64,000 nt of DNA. Source: Pristionchus mayeri. Its lineage: Eukaryota; Nematoda; Chromadorea; Rhabditida; Neodiplogasteridae. The position numbers were made by a program, and so were the translations under genes. The notes beneath the pieces are model-generated. The model saw only the letters and a list, made by a program, of their open reading frames with translations. It searched no databases and was not told where the DNA came from. Location of the stretch: positions 27,769,067 to 27,833,066 of the forward strand of contig BTRK01000002.1 of the NCBI GenBank assembly GCA_036245805.1, read 5' to 3'. How positions within the stretch are numbered: position 1 is the stretch's first letter; every line of letters begins with the position of its first letter. This document shows positions 15,101 through 26,165 of this stretch, piece after piece.

Positions 15101-15979
15101 ACGCTGTGTCGTTATATCTGTCACTCCACTAAGTGCATATTATCGTAGGTCTCCAATGCACGAAGATCACTTCGTGGTTCGCCGATTGCGAGGGAAAAGC
15201 CACGAAGATCAAGGAACTCGGGAAGGATAAGCGCGTCTGCTCACGTCTCTTCGACACCAAACTCAACACCTTCATGTCCTTCGACAGTGAGCAGGTATCT
15301 GATAGCTAATCTTTGATCTTTATTGCCAAACCATTTTGAGTAGTTCGTAAGCAATTAGAGGAGAGTAACTGTTCATCGGTAGTGTTGAGACTGTGAGATG
15401 TAATCGATTCAATTCAGGCGATGTTCGACTACGCAGTCAACGTCAAGTGCGACTGTTGCTTCCTCGCTGCGAAGCCCAAGAATTTCACAGCCAACCCCCT
15501 CTTCAACTACTACGGACCCTGTCTCGGTATGTCTTCGTTCAGCATGCGGGGAAATGAGATTTTCCAAATCCTGACTGGAATGAAAATTGTGATACAATGA
15601 CGATAGGTTGTACCAAAGATTGATTTCAGATCGGGAAGATAAGGTGGTGTGCGCGGAAGGGACGAAGGCTACGATGACAGACGCTGGACCGTGGTGCTAC
15701 ATCAAGGCCAAGATAGATAACTTCCCGACGTAAGTTAGGCCTCAGAAGCAGAACGAAACGTTGTAAATGTGATCGGAAAGCACTTTTTAGCGCTAGAAAT
15801 TTGACCACATTGGCGACTTTCGATCACTAACTGTCACACGGACGTGAAATCTGGATTGCAGTGAGCGAATCGGGGAGATCGTCGGTCACACTCCTCCGGA
15901 TCCATCAATGTGCGCCCCTCTTCCTTCATTCAGATTGATGGCCGTCGAGGGAGATAGAGTCAAGTACTACAATCTGTGA
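131..15979 (+). CDS. Fibrillin-like giant multi-EGF extracellular matrix protein, 5' end missing
   Basis: About 64 exons can be followed by eye, for example 371-488, 613-724, 2729-2876, 3307-3452, 4975-5116, 9672-9812, 12222-12354 and the last at 15861-15979, giving well over 2,500 residues. Most exons encode one EGF-like module opening with D-I-N-E-C or D-V/I-D-E-C, the calcium-binding EGF signature, followed by C-x-N-x-x-G-S-Y/F-x-C-x-C. Most module exons are class 1-1: they end with G before GT and begin AC after AG, so the Asp codon is split. No transmembrane segment follows the last module. The end (about 13427-15979) is a cysteine-containing region that is not EGF-like and stops at TGA 15977-15979. 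The protein is probably secreted and structural (cuticle or basement membrane). Fibrillin, MUA-3-like or another EGF matrix protein are all possible; orthology was not tested. The signal peptide lies upstream of the window. Confidence 0.85.
745..783. repeat. Short perfect hairpin in an intron
   Basis: CATGTAATATTA and its exact complement TAATATTACATG are separated by 15 bases. It sits in the intron after the exon ending at 724. It could be a small foldback remnant or chance in AT-rich DNA. Confidence 0.5.
8472..8557. repeat. 86-bp palindrome related to the one at 21-102
   Basis: The arms CACTAG..TCGGATGA and TCATCCGA..CTAGTG fold into a hairpin of about 40 bp with scattered mismatches. It lies in the intron between the EGF exons ending near 8429 and starting near 8645. 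The shared core with 21-102 suggests a small dispersed non-autonomous element. Confidence 0.7.
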
Positions 15980-16350
15980 ATAGATTTGTGATAAAGCGAG
16001 CTGCTGATGTCTCATGCACTGAAATACACATTCAATAAGGGGCGATTGGGAAGTGACCCAATCTTGCTTGTATCATGATGGCAATACAATAATAACAGTC
16101 GGGGATAACGTTGTAGCAGCGTTGATATCGTTGGCTATCGTTCAATTCGAGAATGTAGACGGCGAAGATCAAACTTTTCTCAAATTATCTTCCATTAGGT
16201 TATGTGCACTTTTTGTTTACAATTTTATATTTTCCAATAACGCGTAATTGAATTTCTCGATCAATTGATTTTCTCCGTGATCTCACGTTCGATCGATCAT
16301 TCCTTCATTTCCACTTCTCTTTCCCGTTCCGAGTGGTCGCCTCCTTTAAA
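15980..16350. other. Intergenic gap between the EGF gene and the RING gene
   Basis: The DNA is AT-rich. No coding region, RNA gene or clear inverted repeat was seen. It must hold the 3' UTR of the EGF gene and the promoter of the RING gene. A canonical AATAAA was not found close to the stop; CAATAA at 16033 is the nearest variant. Confidence 0.5.
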
Positions 16351-16654
16351 ATGGTCAGTTTTTCGTGCATTTTTCTTTCTTTCTTTGTTTTGTTTTTGAG
16401 TTCCCATCATTACATCTTCCAGATACGAGCCGACATCAATAATCCAGGCGCCTTCATATTCAACCTCGGACCCCAAGGCGGCCTCTTCCGAATCGATCAA
16501 AATGGCACGTTTCGGCCAGAGATCAGAGATCAAAAATCAAAGATCACTTCAGTTCTGGAATACTTGGTCGCTCAATTGCTGCACGACCACGGTCAGGCTA
16601 CAGCTGAGAAGACTCGTCGAGTGGACGCACTGCGCGCTGAGAACGAGAAGAGGC

Positions 16655-16695
<41 letters not shown>

Positions 16696-19600
16696 CTTTT
16701 GGTACTTGTTCTTGTTTTCAATTACGTCATGATCAACCATTCTCGTTCAGTCTCGCCGCGGGCACAGTCTTCTCTCGCGCGTGTCACGAGTGTCGCGCGC
16801 CGCATCCGCTCGAGCGCGTCGTTCTCACGCACTGCGGCCACGCGGTCTGCCGTGCGTGTGCGGACGCGGACGCGCGTCGCTCGCTGCTCCTCTGTACGAC
16901 GTGCGAGACCGTCTCGGCCTTCGTGCGACTCTTCGAGGAGAAGACCGAGGAAGGGGTGAGGCATACGGTAGCTGAATCGATCGGAGATAGGTTTTCAATT
17001 TTCACGTCATGTAGGCCCATTTTCAGGTATGTTTCAGGTGCGATACATAGCTTATGAGCTGATCAGCTATCTAGAGAAGCTGAAAAAATGAAAATTACCC
17101 AAAATCTCTGAAAATGATCCAAAATTACCTGAAAATGTAAACACTTATCGTTTGATGCTCGTTCTGCTTGCTTAGTCAATTCACGATAGCATCTGAACCC
17201 ATCTCTATTTTCTTTCTCGACTCGATCGTCATCCTCTAGCCAGTGTTTAATCACCTATGGTTCTCGATAAATCAGTTCCACTGAAATGCCGAAAGACAAC
17301 CGGAACCGAGGGTCTCACACTCAGGATGACTCGCCAGCCGCGTCGATCTCACGCGTCTGCGGCGTGTGCTACGCGGCCAATCCGGCGGTGCGCGCCGTCA
17401 TCACTACTTGCGGTATTTATTTTCAACTATTTTGTGATTATTTAAGTATTAGGTTGTGAAAAAAGTAATTGTAGATTTGGATCATGATGTTTGAGCAGGC
17501 CTAAAATTCTTTTCATTTGAGATCTCAAGCTGGCTCAAAAGCATATAGTAGGAGTATACTTGGTCAATATATTTATGTATTCCAATCGCTTCATGCTTTT
17601 AGGATACCCGGGAAATCCAAGTTTTGACAAATGTGATATTTTCACTCTTTTCTAAAAATATTTCCCGTCTCTCGTATTTTGTGGGGGAAAAGGGCTGTAC
17701 ATTTTCATATAGTGTATTGAGAAGCACATGTGCAGTTCTTTCGAAAAATAGGTCTAACGCCGCTCCTGCCTCAATATAGCACGATTTACACATCACTGAA
17801 TTAATACCTCAGCTAATAAACAGCGATAACGTTTCCGGCTTCGAGGTTCAATCAGACTGGTTTCTAAATAAGTGCGATTCCATGATACAATATGGTGCTA
17901 CATACCACAGAGAAACATTTGAACTCATCCCTTCTCTACTTGTATTGGGGTGTCCGGAAAGTTCGTATAATTTTTTGTTTTTATTTTTTATTCAATGCTT
18001 TACAATTCTCAGTGACCAATGTATGCCCCCTTCTTTCTCACTACCTCCCTCCAGCGATTGGGCAGGGTCTCGATTCCTCTCTTCCAGAATGCGGGTTTCT
18101 TCGAGACCGTCCAGTTCACGAAAGCCCTCACAACTTCATCTCGATTCTTGAACTTCTTTCCTTTGCAGAAGTCAGAGAGAGAGCGGAAGCAGTGGTAGTC
18201 GCATGGGGAGAGATCCGGGGAATACGGTGGATGGGGAATCCTCTCGATCTTCAGCTCGTCCATTTTCTTCTGGGTCATCTTCGCTCGATGTGGGCGAGCA
18301 TTGTCCATCAGAAGAAGAATTTTGCCCTGGTTCAGGAGTCTGGGAGGGACTCTGATCGCGACATCTTCCAGTTGTTCAGAGAAGAGGTCGGCATTGATGC
18401 TGGTGCCAGGGGCGAGGATCTCCCAGTAGATGGGACCGAGCACTGAGAAGAAGAAGCAGAGGAGTTCCTTCTTTCCATGCTCTTCCTTCTTCGGGACGGG
18501 CGTGGGCTTCTCATCTGCATCCACCCATTGCAGTCTCCTCACAGGGTTATCGTACGTGATCCACTTCTCATCTGTAGCGATGATGGAATTGACCCATCGA
18601 AGATTGGATCTACGATGGAGTAACTCCCGACAGACTTGAACACGATTTTTCAGCTGTTCGGGGGAGAGGTCATGGGGAATCACTTGTGGGAGTTTCGGCT
18701 TCTTCCCAAATCGATGGAGGATATCGGACACCGTTGATCTGGGAGTACCAGTATCCTTCTTCAACTCACGCACACTGGCCATGGGCTTGCGCTTCAGTGT
18801 GCGGAGAACGAGAGGCTGATCGAGGGAGGGAGGGCGTCCAGAGCGGGGTTGATCATCGAGACCAAACTCCCCTTTCTTGAAGCGGGAGAACCACTTATAG
18901 CAGAAGGGTATGGAGGGGGCGTCAGCTCCTTCCGACTGGGCCAGGGCAGAGTGGGCCTCCTTCACGGATCGGCCAAGACGGTAGTAATGAAGTAAAACTG
19001 CTCGGAGGTAGAGATGGGAGTTCATCACAAGAATCAATGTAGCAACTAGGAGACTGATTAAATCCTCTCACTACTCAACGTCAGAATGATGCAATACATT
19101 GTTGACAAACAGATTGCGCAATCACTGCATTTGATCTCGAACTGACTTTTTTCCGAAGCATTATACGAACTTTCCGGACACCCCAATAGAAAACATAGAT
19201 TTTCAGTATTGATGAATACAGTCCAATATTGTCAAATTTTCTACTTTCGGTATACGGTGAATGAATAAATTTCCTCAAAAGGGATCTATCCCCTGACTTT
19301 GCCCCGTCGTATACTGATACATAAAGAGTAGCCTTAACAGTTAACTACAAAAGTTGGGGCTTTTCACCAACCCTGGAAAATGGAAGACTCGTAATATACG
19401 AATTTCGATGTTCAAATTTCATAGTCGCGATGATGAGTGTTACATGTTTGGGCAGAAGTGTTATATGCCCACCTAAATATATTTTAAAGTTAACCAAGGA
19501 AAGTGCTTTTCGTTTCACTACATTTGAGATGGCTATACCAATAGTTACGGATGCACGGTAAAAATAAGTATTTCTATCGATGTGCGGTAGGTTCAAGTTA

Positions 19601-20793
19601 AAAAATGAGTGTATTTTCTGACAGGCCATTCGGAGCGGACCATATTCACATGTCGTATTGTGATATCCGTATGCCATACTTTTCGCATCTGACGTAATAT
19701 TTGCCCTATCCTAGCCTTCCAGGGATTGGTGGACCAAAACGTACTCAGTAAAACATTTTGTCGATGTAGCTTTGTCTTCATACTGTGACCTCAATGCCAA
19801 TTGTATAGGCTTGAACCTACGCGGGATAGGAGGGGTGTCCAAGCACTCAACGAGCACAAGTAACAATATGATAATCAGGCGGCAACCAAAGACGGGGTAT
19901 TGCAGAATCGAAAATTTAAAAATCTACAATTACTTTTTTCACAACCTGATAATTAAACAATTTTTAAAAATATGTTTCAGGCCACGTGGCATGTCTCGCT
20001 TGCATCGAGCAGTTGAAGAGTGCGAACCGAGTCAAGTGTCCCTTCTGCAGGGAGAACTCTCCCGTAGTGAGACTCGTCGAACCGCTCCTCTCCAAAGTGA
20101 GTACGGTAACCCTTCAGGGTTTCGGTAATCAGGAAAAATCGATATTCACGCAGCTGAGCTACAGTATTCCAGGAGGGTACCGAGCAGGGCCAGTGGGTGC
20201 TGCCGGAGAATCTCGCTGCGATGACGCCTGAGGCGGAGACTGGACTGGAAGATGATACTACACTACATGTGGCAATAGAAGACGGCTCGAATGCCATCTC
20301 GATTTCGGAGGTACTATACAATGTTTTGAACAAAAGGAATGCCGTTTTTTGTACGATTTTCTGGTCGTATTTGTTCACAAGATGGGCTGAAATGAAGAGA
20401 TTCATCCATTTTCCCCCATGTTTTCCAGGGAGCAGAGGCGCGTGCGGCGTTTGTGGAATCGGGCAGTGGGGAAGAGATCGAGCAGATTCATACTGGGGTA
20501 AGATGGAAAAGTCAGCTGGAAACCTTAATCGGCTCTCCTTCCAATTCGTCGATAGAGTGAATACTAAGTGTTTTTTTCCAAAATAAGCTGAATATCAGGT
20601 TTTTATGCTGTTTATCTCAGGGTGAGCCGATGATCGTCTCGCAGCCGATCAATAATCAGTCGCCGAAGGTACTACGGTAGATCACAGGTGCGGTATCAAT
20701 CGATCATTTTAGGTGATTGGAGGTCAAGACGAGGCCCCTCGTCAGAGTCTCTTCTGCTGTCTGACTACACGAGTCCGTGGAATATTCGGATAA
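16351..20793 (+). CDS. Protein with two RING-type zinc fingers (putative E3 ligase)
   Basis: RING 1 is in the exon ending at 16955: CHEC, then THCGHAVC, CRAC and CTTC, a full C3HC4 pattern. RING 2 begins in exon 17325-17412 (CGVC) and ends in exon 19981-20096 (CGHVACLAC, then CPFC). The exon 17412/19981 junction splits the Gly of the Cys-Gly-His core. Later exons are 20173-20310, 20429-20497, 20621-20668 and 20713-20793, all phase-compatible, ending in TAA. The tail is acidic, with no transmembrane segment. The 5' part is less certain. ATG 16351 may be followed at once by an intron (GTCAGT to TTCCAG 16422), and joining exon 16423 onward to RING 1 in frame seems to need a GC donor near 16652. 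RING pairs usually recruit E2 enzymes for ubiquitin transfer; the substrate is unknown. Confidence 0.75.
16655..16695 (+). repeat. (TTG)n trinucleotide microsatellite
   Basis: About 13 uninterrupted TTG units lie at the start of the proposed intron before the first RING exon. Reading through would give a run of valines, so an intronic position is more likely. Confidence 0.9.
17945..19186 (-). mobile_element. Full-length mariner element, copy 1
   Basis: This is a 1,242-bp element with inverted ends TTGGGGTGTCCGGAAAG and its complement, flanked by TA at 17943-17944 and 19187-19188. It carries a complete transposase on the minus strand. Two sister copies are at 21951-22770 and 32102-33335. It is inserted in the older mariner relic. 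Confidence 0.95.
18009..19037 (-). CDS. Mariner transposase, apparently intact (342 aa)
   Basis: This is a cut-and-paste DNA transposase of the mariner family. The N-terminal half has helix-turn-helix-type DNA-binding sequence (QPRSGRPPSLD, RELKKDTGTPRST). The catalytic triad is complete: Asp in ATDEKWITYD, Asp in LLLMDNARPH, and 34 residues later Asp in YSPDLSPCDY, which matches DD34D. The length of 342 residues is normal for the family. It has no stop or frameshift, so it is the only copy here that could still be active. The start at 19037 has a second in-frame Met four codons on. Confidence 0.93.
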   Translation of the reverse strand: MILVMNSHLYLRAVLLHYYRLGRSVKEAHSALAQSEGADAPSIPFCYKWFSRFKKGEFGLDDQPRSGRPPSLDQPLVLRTLKRKPMASVRELKKDTGTPRSTVSDILHRFGKKPKLPQVIPHDLSPEQLKNRVQVCRELLHRRSNLRWVNSIIATDEKWITYDNPVRRLQWVDADEKPTPVPKKEEHGKKELLCFFFSVLGPIYWEILAPGTSINADLFSEQLEDVAIRVPPRLLNQGKILLLMDNARPHRAKMTQKKMDELKIERIPHPPYSPDLSPCDYHCFRSLSDFCKGKKFKNRDEVVRAFVNWTVSKKPAFWKRGIETLPNRWREVVRKKGAYIGH

Positions 20794-21049
20794 TTCGCCC
20801 CCACTCTGGCAAGAGGATCAGAGCTACTCATGAGATAAACGTATTTACTCGCGAGAACATCTGATTCCATAGAAAAACACATATGATGTATCATAGCCTC
20901 CATTAAGCATCCATTTGATTGAAATTCAGATTTTTGGTTTCTCTCACAAATACATCCGGTTCATAATTAAGTTTTCACCGGTTTCATTATTGTCACTCCT
21001 TCCCATTTCCTCATTGACTCCGTTTATTGCGTGAACATTAGTCTGCTAA

Positions 21050-23365
21050 ATGGTGATTCCTCTGGACATCTGCATTGTTTCAATTCACTCCTCGCTGGCA
21101 GTCGCATCAATCTCGATGACTCTCCTACTTACCTGGATTGTATTTCGAAATACTCCAGCAACATTCTCCACTTTCGGAATAATGATCAAATTTCACGCAC
21201 TGTTCGACCTATACACGGCGCTTGGAGGATCGGCAGAAATGCTAAGGTGCAACGTTAGCGGAAAATTGGATAATGATGTTTCTAACAGGATCATTCCATT
21301 AGAGTGGTCGCTCGTCTATGTCTTCTATGGTCCATGCAGTCTCATTGGAACTACAGCCTGCCACATTTGCAGCACAATGATGCTCGCGGGAGAAGCTTGC
21401 TCCGTATTTTAGCTTATTTACCAATATTGCAGCTTTTACATATTGTGCATGAACTAACAATTTTTAGGCTTTGACGATTCTTGAGTCTTTCATTGTTCGC
21501 CTCATGATAATGCAAGGAAAAACGCCGGCAACACGGTGGACAATAGGAATCCTTTGTGGGACGACTTTTCCGATTCTACTGATTTTAACAGTAAGCTAAA
21601 TAAAAATCACTTTTCAAAAATAATTCAGACAGCATTATTGACTACGAAAGAGGACTATTCGGTAGAGATGGAGTTGATAGAAACTATGAAAGCTGCACGC
21701 CCGTGGTTCGAAACCAGCTTCCACTTATCAGGTCAAAAAATGGAACTGAACCAATTTTCTTTCCTCTCAAAAAATGGAACTTAATCAATTTCCATTCCCT
21801 GATTCAACGCTACATTTTAGTGAAGTGAAATTGAAATACAATTTTTAAGGTTTGAAAGACGTTCGTACGCCGGGAATGCAGATAGCCATATTTATTCTTG
21901 GAATATGCGCATTTCCCTACTTTATAATTATATTGATAGTCAGGTAAGTATTGGGGTGTCCGGAAAGTTCGTATAATGCTGCGGAAAAAAGTCAGTTCAC
22001 GATCAAATGCAGTGATTGCGCAATCTGTTTGTCAACAATGTATTGCATAATTCTGACGTTGAGTAGCGAGAGGATTTAATCAGTCTCCTAGTTGCTACAT
22101 TGATTCTTGTGATGGACTCCCATCTCTACCTCCGAGCAGTTTTACTTCATTACTACCGTCTTGGCCGATCCGTGAAGGAGGCCCACTCTGCCCTGGCCCA
22201 GTCGGAAGGAGCTGACGCCCCCTCCATACCCTTCTGCTATAAGTGGTTCTCCCGCTTCAAGAAAGGGGAGTTTGGTCTCGATGATCAACCCCGCTCTGGA
22301 CGCCCTCCCTCCCTCGATCAGCCTCTCGTTCTCCGCACACTGAAGCGCAAGCCCATGGCCAGTGTGCGTGAGTTGAAGAAGGATACTGGTACTCCCAGAT
22401 CAACGGTGTTCGATATCCTCCATCGATCTGGGAAGAAGCCGAAACCCCCACAAGTGATTCCCCATGACCTCTCCCCCGAACAGCTGAAAAACTGCTTCCG
22501 AACAGCTGAAAAACTGCTACCACTGCTTCCGCTCTCTCTCTGACTTCTGCAAAGGAAAGAAGTTCAAGAATCGAGATGAAGTTGTGAGGGCTTTCGTGAA
22601 CTGGGCGGTCTCGAAGAAACCCGCATTCTGGAAGAGAGGAATCGAGACCCTGCCCAATCGCTGGAGGGAGGTAGTGAGAAAGAAGGGGGCATACATTGGT
22701 CACTGAGAATTGTAAAGCATTGAATAAAAAATAAAAACAAAAAATTATACGAACTTTCCGGACACCCCAATAGACATGTGATTGAGTCTTCGCCAATAAA
22801 TTATATTTAGGTCTCGAATCCTCTCATCTCTTCATCAGCAATCTGGCAAACTCAGCGAGAAAAGCAGGAAAATGCACGGCAAATTCGTCTCGGTTTCCTT
22901 AATTTTTAATGTTAATTCGTTCGTGTCTTGAGATGCTTTCGGCTCAAGCGACGCTTCCCTTCGTTCAAGTGATTGCTGTACTAACGTTCTTTCTTGGTTT
23001 CTTTGACATCTTTCACCATCCAGCTGTTGAATCGTCCACCACAATGGTGAGTATGGCAATACACTGAAAGAAATTTTGAAAGCGACAAATCGAAATCACT
23101 CAGTATTTGTTTTTTCTTAATTTCGCTTTCAGTATTTAGAAATTTTTTTAAAATTTCAGATTGGCGAGACTACTCCGATTTTATCCCCTCTAATTGTGCT
23201 ATTTTATGTTGATCACTACAAGAGGTAAGCGCAAATTAAACGTTTTACTTTGCATTTATCAAATTCATTAATAGTGCTCTCGTATCCATAATCTATAGAA
23301 GGAAGTATCAAGTAAAGGTTTCTACGATTTCTCTGCAAAATTCGAATAAGTCAATTATTGTATAA
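21050..23365 (+). CDS. Serpentine chemoreceptor, srd-like 7TM GPCR, copy 1 (327 aa)
   Basis: Nine exons: 21050-21246, 21289-21403, 21468-21590, 21629-21731, 21850-21943, 22811-22892, 22933-23046, 23160-23224 and 23275-23365. They sum to 984 nt, exactly 328 codons, with all phases compatible. Seven hydrophobic stretches are visible. The motifs FYGPC (second exon, TM3 region), FIVRLM and PILSPLIVLFYV (TM7) fit the nematode Str superfamily, closest by eye to class d. The likely role is odorant detection in the cilia of sensory neurons. It has the same exon layout as the gene at 23952, so the two arose by tandem duplication. Intron 5 contains a deleted mariner inserted seven bases after the donor site. 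The class assignment is by motif only. Confidence 0.85.
21951..22770 (+). mobile_element. Internally deleted mariner, copy 2 (820 bp)
   Basis: It has the same ends as copy 1, with TA at 21949-21950 and 22771-22772. The transposase frame from 22100 is intact to about residue 130. It then enters a deletion of about 420 bp that removes the first two catalytic Asp residues and rejoins the end of the frame out of phase. The junction near 22490-22530 has the block CAGCTGAAAAACTGC twice. It is non-autonomous and lies inside intron 5 of the receptor gene. Confidence 0.92.
22100..22543 (+). pseudogene. Truncated mariner transposase
   Basis: The N-terminal DNA-binding part is nearly identical to copy 1. 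After LSPEQLKN the frame runs across the deletion junction and stops at 22543. The DD34D core is missing, so no catalysis is possible. DNA binding alone could in principle remain. Confidence 0.9.
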
Positions 23366-23951
23366 ATTTGTTTACCTCCTGAGCCGTTCACATATTATAA
23401 ACGAGTTTTCTGTACGTCAAAGCATTTTAAATAATATATTTGTGAATTCCAAAGACTCCTGCTCAGTATATTTCTGCTTCGTATATTAACGAAGATATCC
23501 AGGTGCCATTCGCGACTATTATTGATGAGATTGACACAACTCTAGTCGTAGTCACCTAAATTTCAATGAATTTCTCCGCACATTCATTATATTACCGCAA
23601 ATTCTGTCGATTTCCTAGATATTTCGATGCAATGACACGAACATTCCGTACAATGATGATATTCTCCAGGTCGGCCTTTTTGAACAATCGGGATATCTTG
23701 GAACCGTTGATTACAAACTATAGTATTGAGCGCGTACCACTAATTTCCCAAAATTTACTCATTCGAACACTCCCGCAATGGTAATAAACGATTTAAAACT
23801 TTCATTCACGCAAGCTCCTGCTTTGCAATTCAATTCTACAGTTGATTATGTTCAGACAGTGTCGTGACTGATTCAATTACCAATATGTTCAGTCGTTGAC
23901 ATCATACGTAGGCGCTCATTCCAGTATCGAACTCCGGCAGAATACTTTTAG
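23366..23951. other. Intergenic gap between the two receptor genes
   Basis: 586 bp of AT-rich DNA. No coding potential that matches neighbours, no clear repeat and no RNA gene was recognised. It must contain the promoter of the second receptor. Confidence 0.5.
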
Positions 23952-25398
23952 ATGTGGTCTCTCGAATCGTTCATAGTTGCTATTCACTTCTCGATCGCGA
24001 CCCTCTCAATTTCCCTCACTCTTCTTCTTCTATTCGTTGTTTTTCGCCACACTCCCAAGCAATTTTCGACTTTCGGAATAATGATCAAGTTCCACGCTTT
24101 CTTCGACTTTTACGATGCTCTAGGAGGCTCAACAGAGATGCTAAGGTATGAAAATCAACTTTTTTCCACAATGACGTCACCATTAGAATAATTCCCTTCG
24201 GTTGGTCGTTGATCTTCGTATTCTACGGGCCTTGCCAACATTTTGGAGCTTCTGCATGCCTATTTTCTGGTTCGATGAAGCTCGGAGGAGACTCTTGCTC
24301 GGTGTTATCGGACTATTTTCTTCATTTACTGTCAATTTTCAGTCTCTGACGATTTTAGCCTCATTCGTATTCCGCCTGATGACAGTTCAAGGCAATACTC
24401 CGACAAGAGCACATGCTATTGGACTCCTCTCCCTAACTCTTCCGATTCCAATAATCATTATGGTGAGTTCTTTCTGAAAGTATTCCGATTGAGATCTTCA
24501 GATTGCCTTATTATCTTCGATCGAAGACCCTAGCGTTGTGGTAGAATTGGTTCATGATTTCAAAGAGTCCCGTCCTGATTTCCAAACGGGATACCTCACT
24601 TCAGGTTTGCTGCTGAACGAATGTTAATTAATTTTCTTATTTTTTTACTGCATATCGGGATGCATGTGAGTGGTACATGTGTGTTTATGTGTGCGATAAA
24701 TTTCTAATTGAAACATTTCTTCAAAATCGTGAATAATTTAAGGGTGCGCAGACGTCCGTTTAATCGGAATGGGAATCGCCACATTCGCTTTAGGAGCGCT
24801 CCCTCTCCCTATCTTCATGGTGGCCTTTCACGTCAGGCAAGGAATGCGAAACTAAGTTATATGGAATTGTTAATTTCAGATCTAAAATTCTAGCCATAAT
24901 TGACTCCCAGTCAAGCACAATGAGCAAGAAAAGCATACAAATGCAGCGCAAATTCGTTTCGGTACACTTCCTGTTTTTCGTTTTCATTGAGTTCTTCAGA
25001 TGCTTTCTGCACAAGCAGCTCTTCCTTTCGTTCAAGTAGTTACTGCATTCACTTTCTGTCTCGGATTCTTCGATATCATTCATCACGATGCAATTGAAGC
25101 GTCGACGTTGATGGTATTTAATTTTATCTTCAAATATCGATGCAAAATCTAATATTAGAAACTATATTATCATGTAAATGGTGGCATTTTGTATTCAGAT
25201 AGCAGCGACACCTCCGATTTTCTCACCGCTCATTATTCTTTTCCACGTCGAACATTATAGAAGGTAGAGAAAATATTTGAAATATGACGGAGATGATTCC
25301 TCAATGATCTTTTTCTCAGAGCTCTACAAATATTCTCTCGCGCGAAAAACGAAAGGAAAATTACTCAAATCTCAAATAAAATATCTTTTCAATTGTGA
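23952..25398 (+). CDS. Serpentine chemoreceptor, srd-like 7TM GPCR, copy 2 (321 aa)
   Basis: Nine exons: 23952-24145, 24187-24301, 24343-24462, 24502-24604, 24743-24836, 24880-24961, 25000-25113, 25199-25263 and 25320-25398. They total 966 nt (322 codons) with consistent phase. Seven membrane spans are visible. The motifs TFGIMIKFHAFFDFY, FYGPC, FVFRLM and TPPIFSPLIILFHV match the upstream copy at the same exon positions. The fifth intron begins with GC (CAG then GCAAGG) where the sister gene has GT. Introns are very short (36-170 bp). The expected role is a chemosensory receptor in ciliated neurons. Motifs place it in the nematode Str superfamily, most like srd. Confidence 0.87.
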
Positions 25399-26109
25399 TT
25401 GGTAGTCCAAATTCACAACATTTCAATAATATTTTCGATTATTGTATTTTGTAAATTTTTACATTATTTAAATATTTATCAAGATTGTACAAACAAACGT
25501 GTTATGTTGATGTGTGGAAGATCACAAAAACTCCGTTTAAAGGAGGAGTAAAGGCGAACGCGCGCCCTGTTGAAATATGTTTCAATTAGAGGAGAACTCT
25601 CTTCAAGTCGCTTGCTCTCTCTCTCGTTGACTGAGCTTTCCCTGATTTGGCTCCCCGCCAACTACTGATAGCTCTGTTCGTGATGGAGATATCAATGTGA
25701 AAATTTCGGATCTTCTTATCATTGGGGAGATCTAGGCCTTGCATATGAAAGCTTCAAAAAATGAATTTTGCCTTTGCTTCTCCTTTAAGCAAAGTATTAT
25801 TGTGTATAAACACATTGTTTTCCTTCGTTTCAAAAACACACGTCTATGTAATCGTGCTATCTTCAATTCTCTTTTTCTGCAGTGTAACCATATCATAATT
25901 TTAAAAAGCACAAAATTGAAAAATTGTATTTTCATGGATTGTTTAGCGATTGCTAATTTTCAAATTACTTCTCTCGATGTATCCAGAATTGCTCAAATTT
26001 GGGAGAAGCATACTAGCTGAAGCATAGAATGGGAACGATAACTGCAATTTCTACAAAACATTCGCATTTCGTAACCTCGTTCACATTAATTTTGAGTTAG
26101 TTATGCCAC
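25399..26109. other. AT-rich intergenic region
   Basis: No gene, repeat or RNA was recognised. Open frames on both strands in 25479-26020 are short and show no exon-like splice context or conservation with other parts of the window. Confidence 0.5.
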
Positions 26110-26117
26110 TATAAAAG
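26110..26117 (+). promoter_or_regulatory. TATA box of the small secreted peptide gene
   Basis: TATAAAAG lies 49 bases before the ATG at 26166, with a short pyrimidine-rich leader between. A strong TATA box is typical of highly expressed or inducible short genes. Confidence 0.7.
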
Positions 26118-26165
26118 GGAGACATTGCTCAGTATTATATCGCTTTTCTATTCAACCTCTTCACC

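Larger units (their letters stand above)
17449..19949. mobile_element. Old mariner-type relic, interrupted by a younger mariner
   Basis: The ends TTAGGTTGTGAAAAAAG (17449) and CTTTTTTCACAACCTGA (to 19949) are inverted repeats of about 30 bp with one mismatch. They are flanked by TA at 17447-17448 and 19950-19951. The span is 2,501 bp. Removing the 1,242-bp mariner and its duplicated TA leaves about 1,257 bp, the expected size of one mariner. No transposase reading frame survives. It occupies almost the whole intron 17413-19980 of the RING gene. Confidence 0.75.

Noticed and set aside
18430..18880. Plus-strand frames opposite the mariner transposase, repeated at 22257-22796 and 32170-33029
   Set aside because: Shadows of the transposase reading frame, conserved only because the elements are copies.
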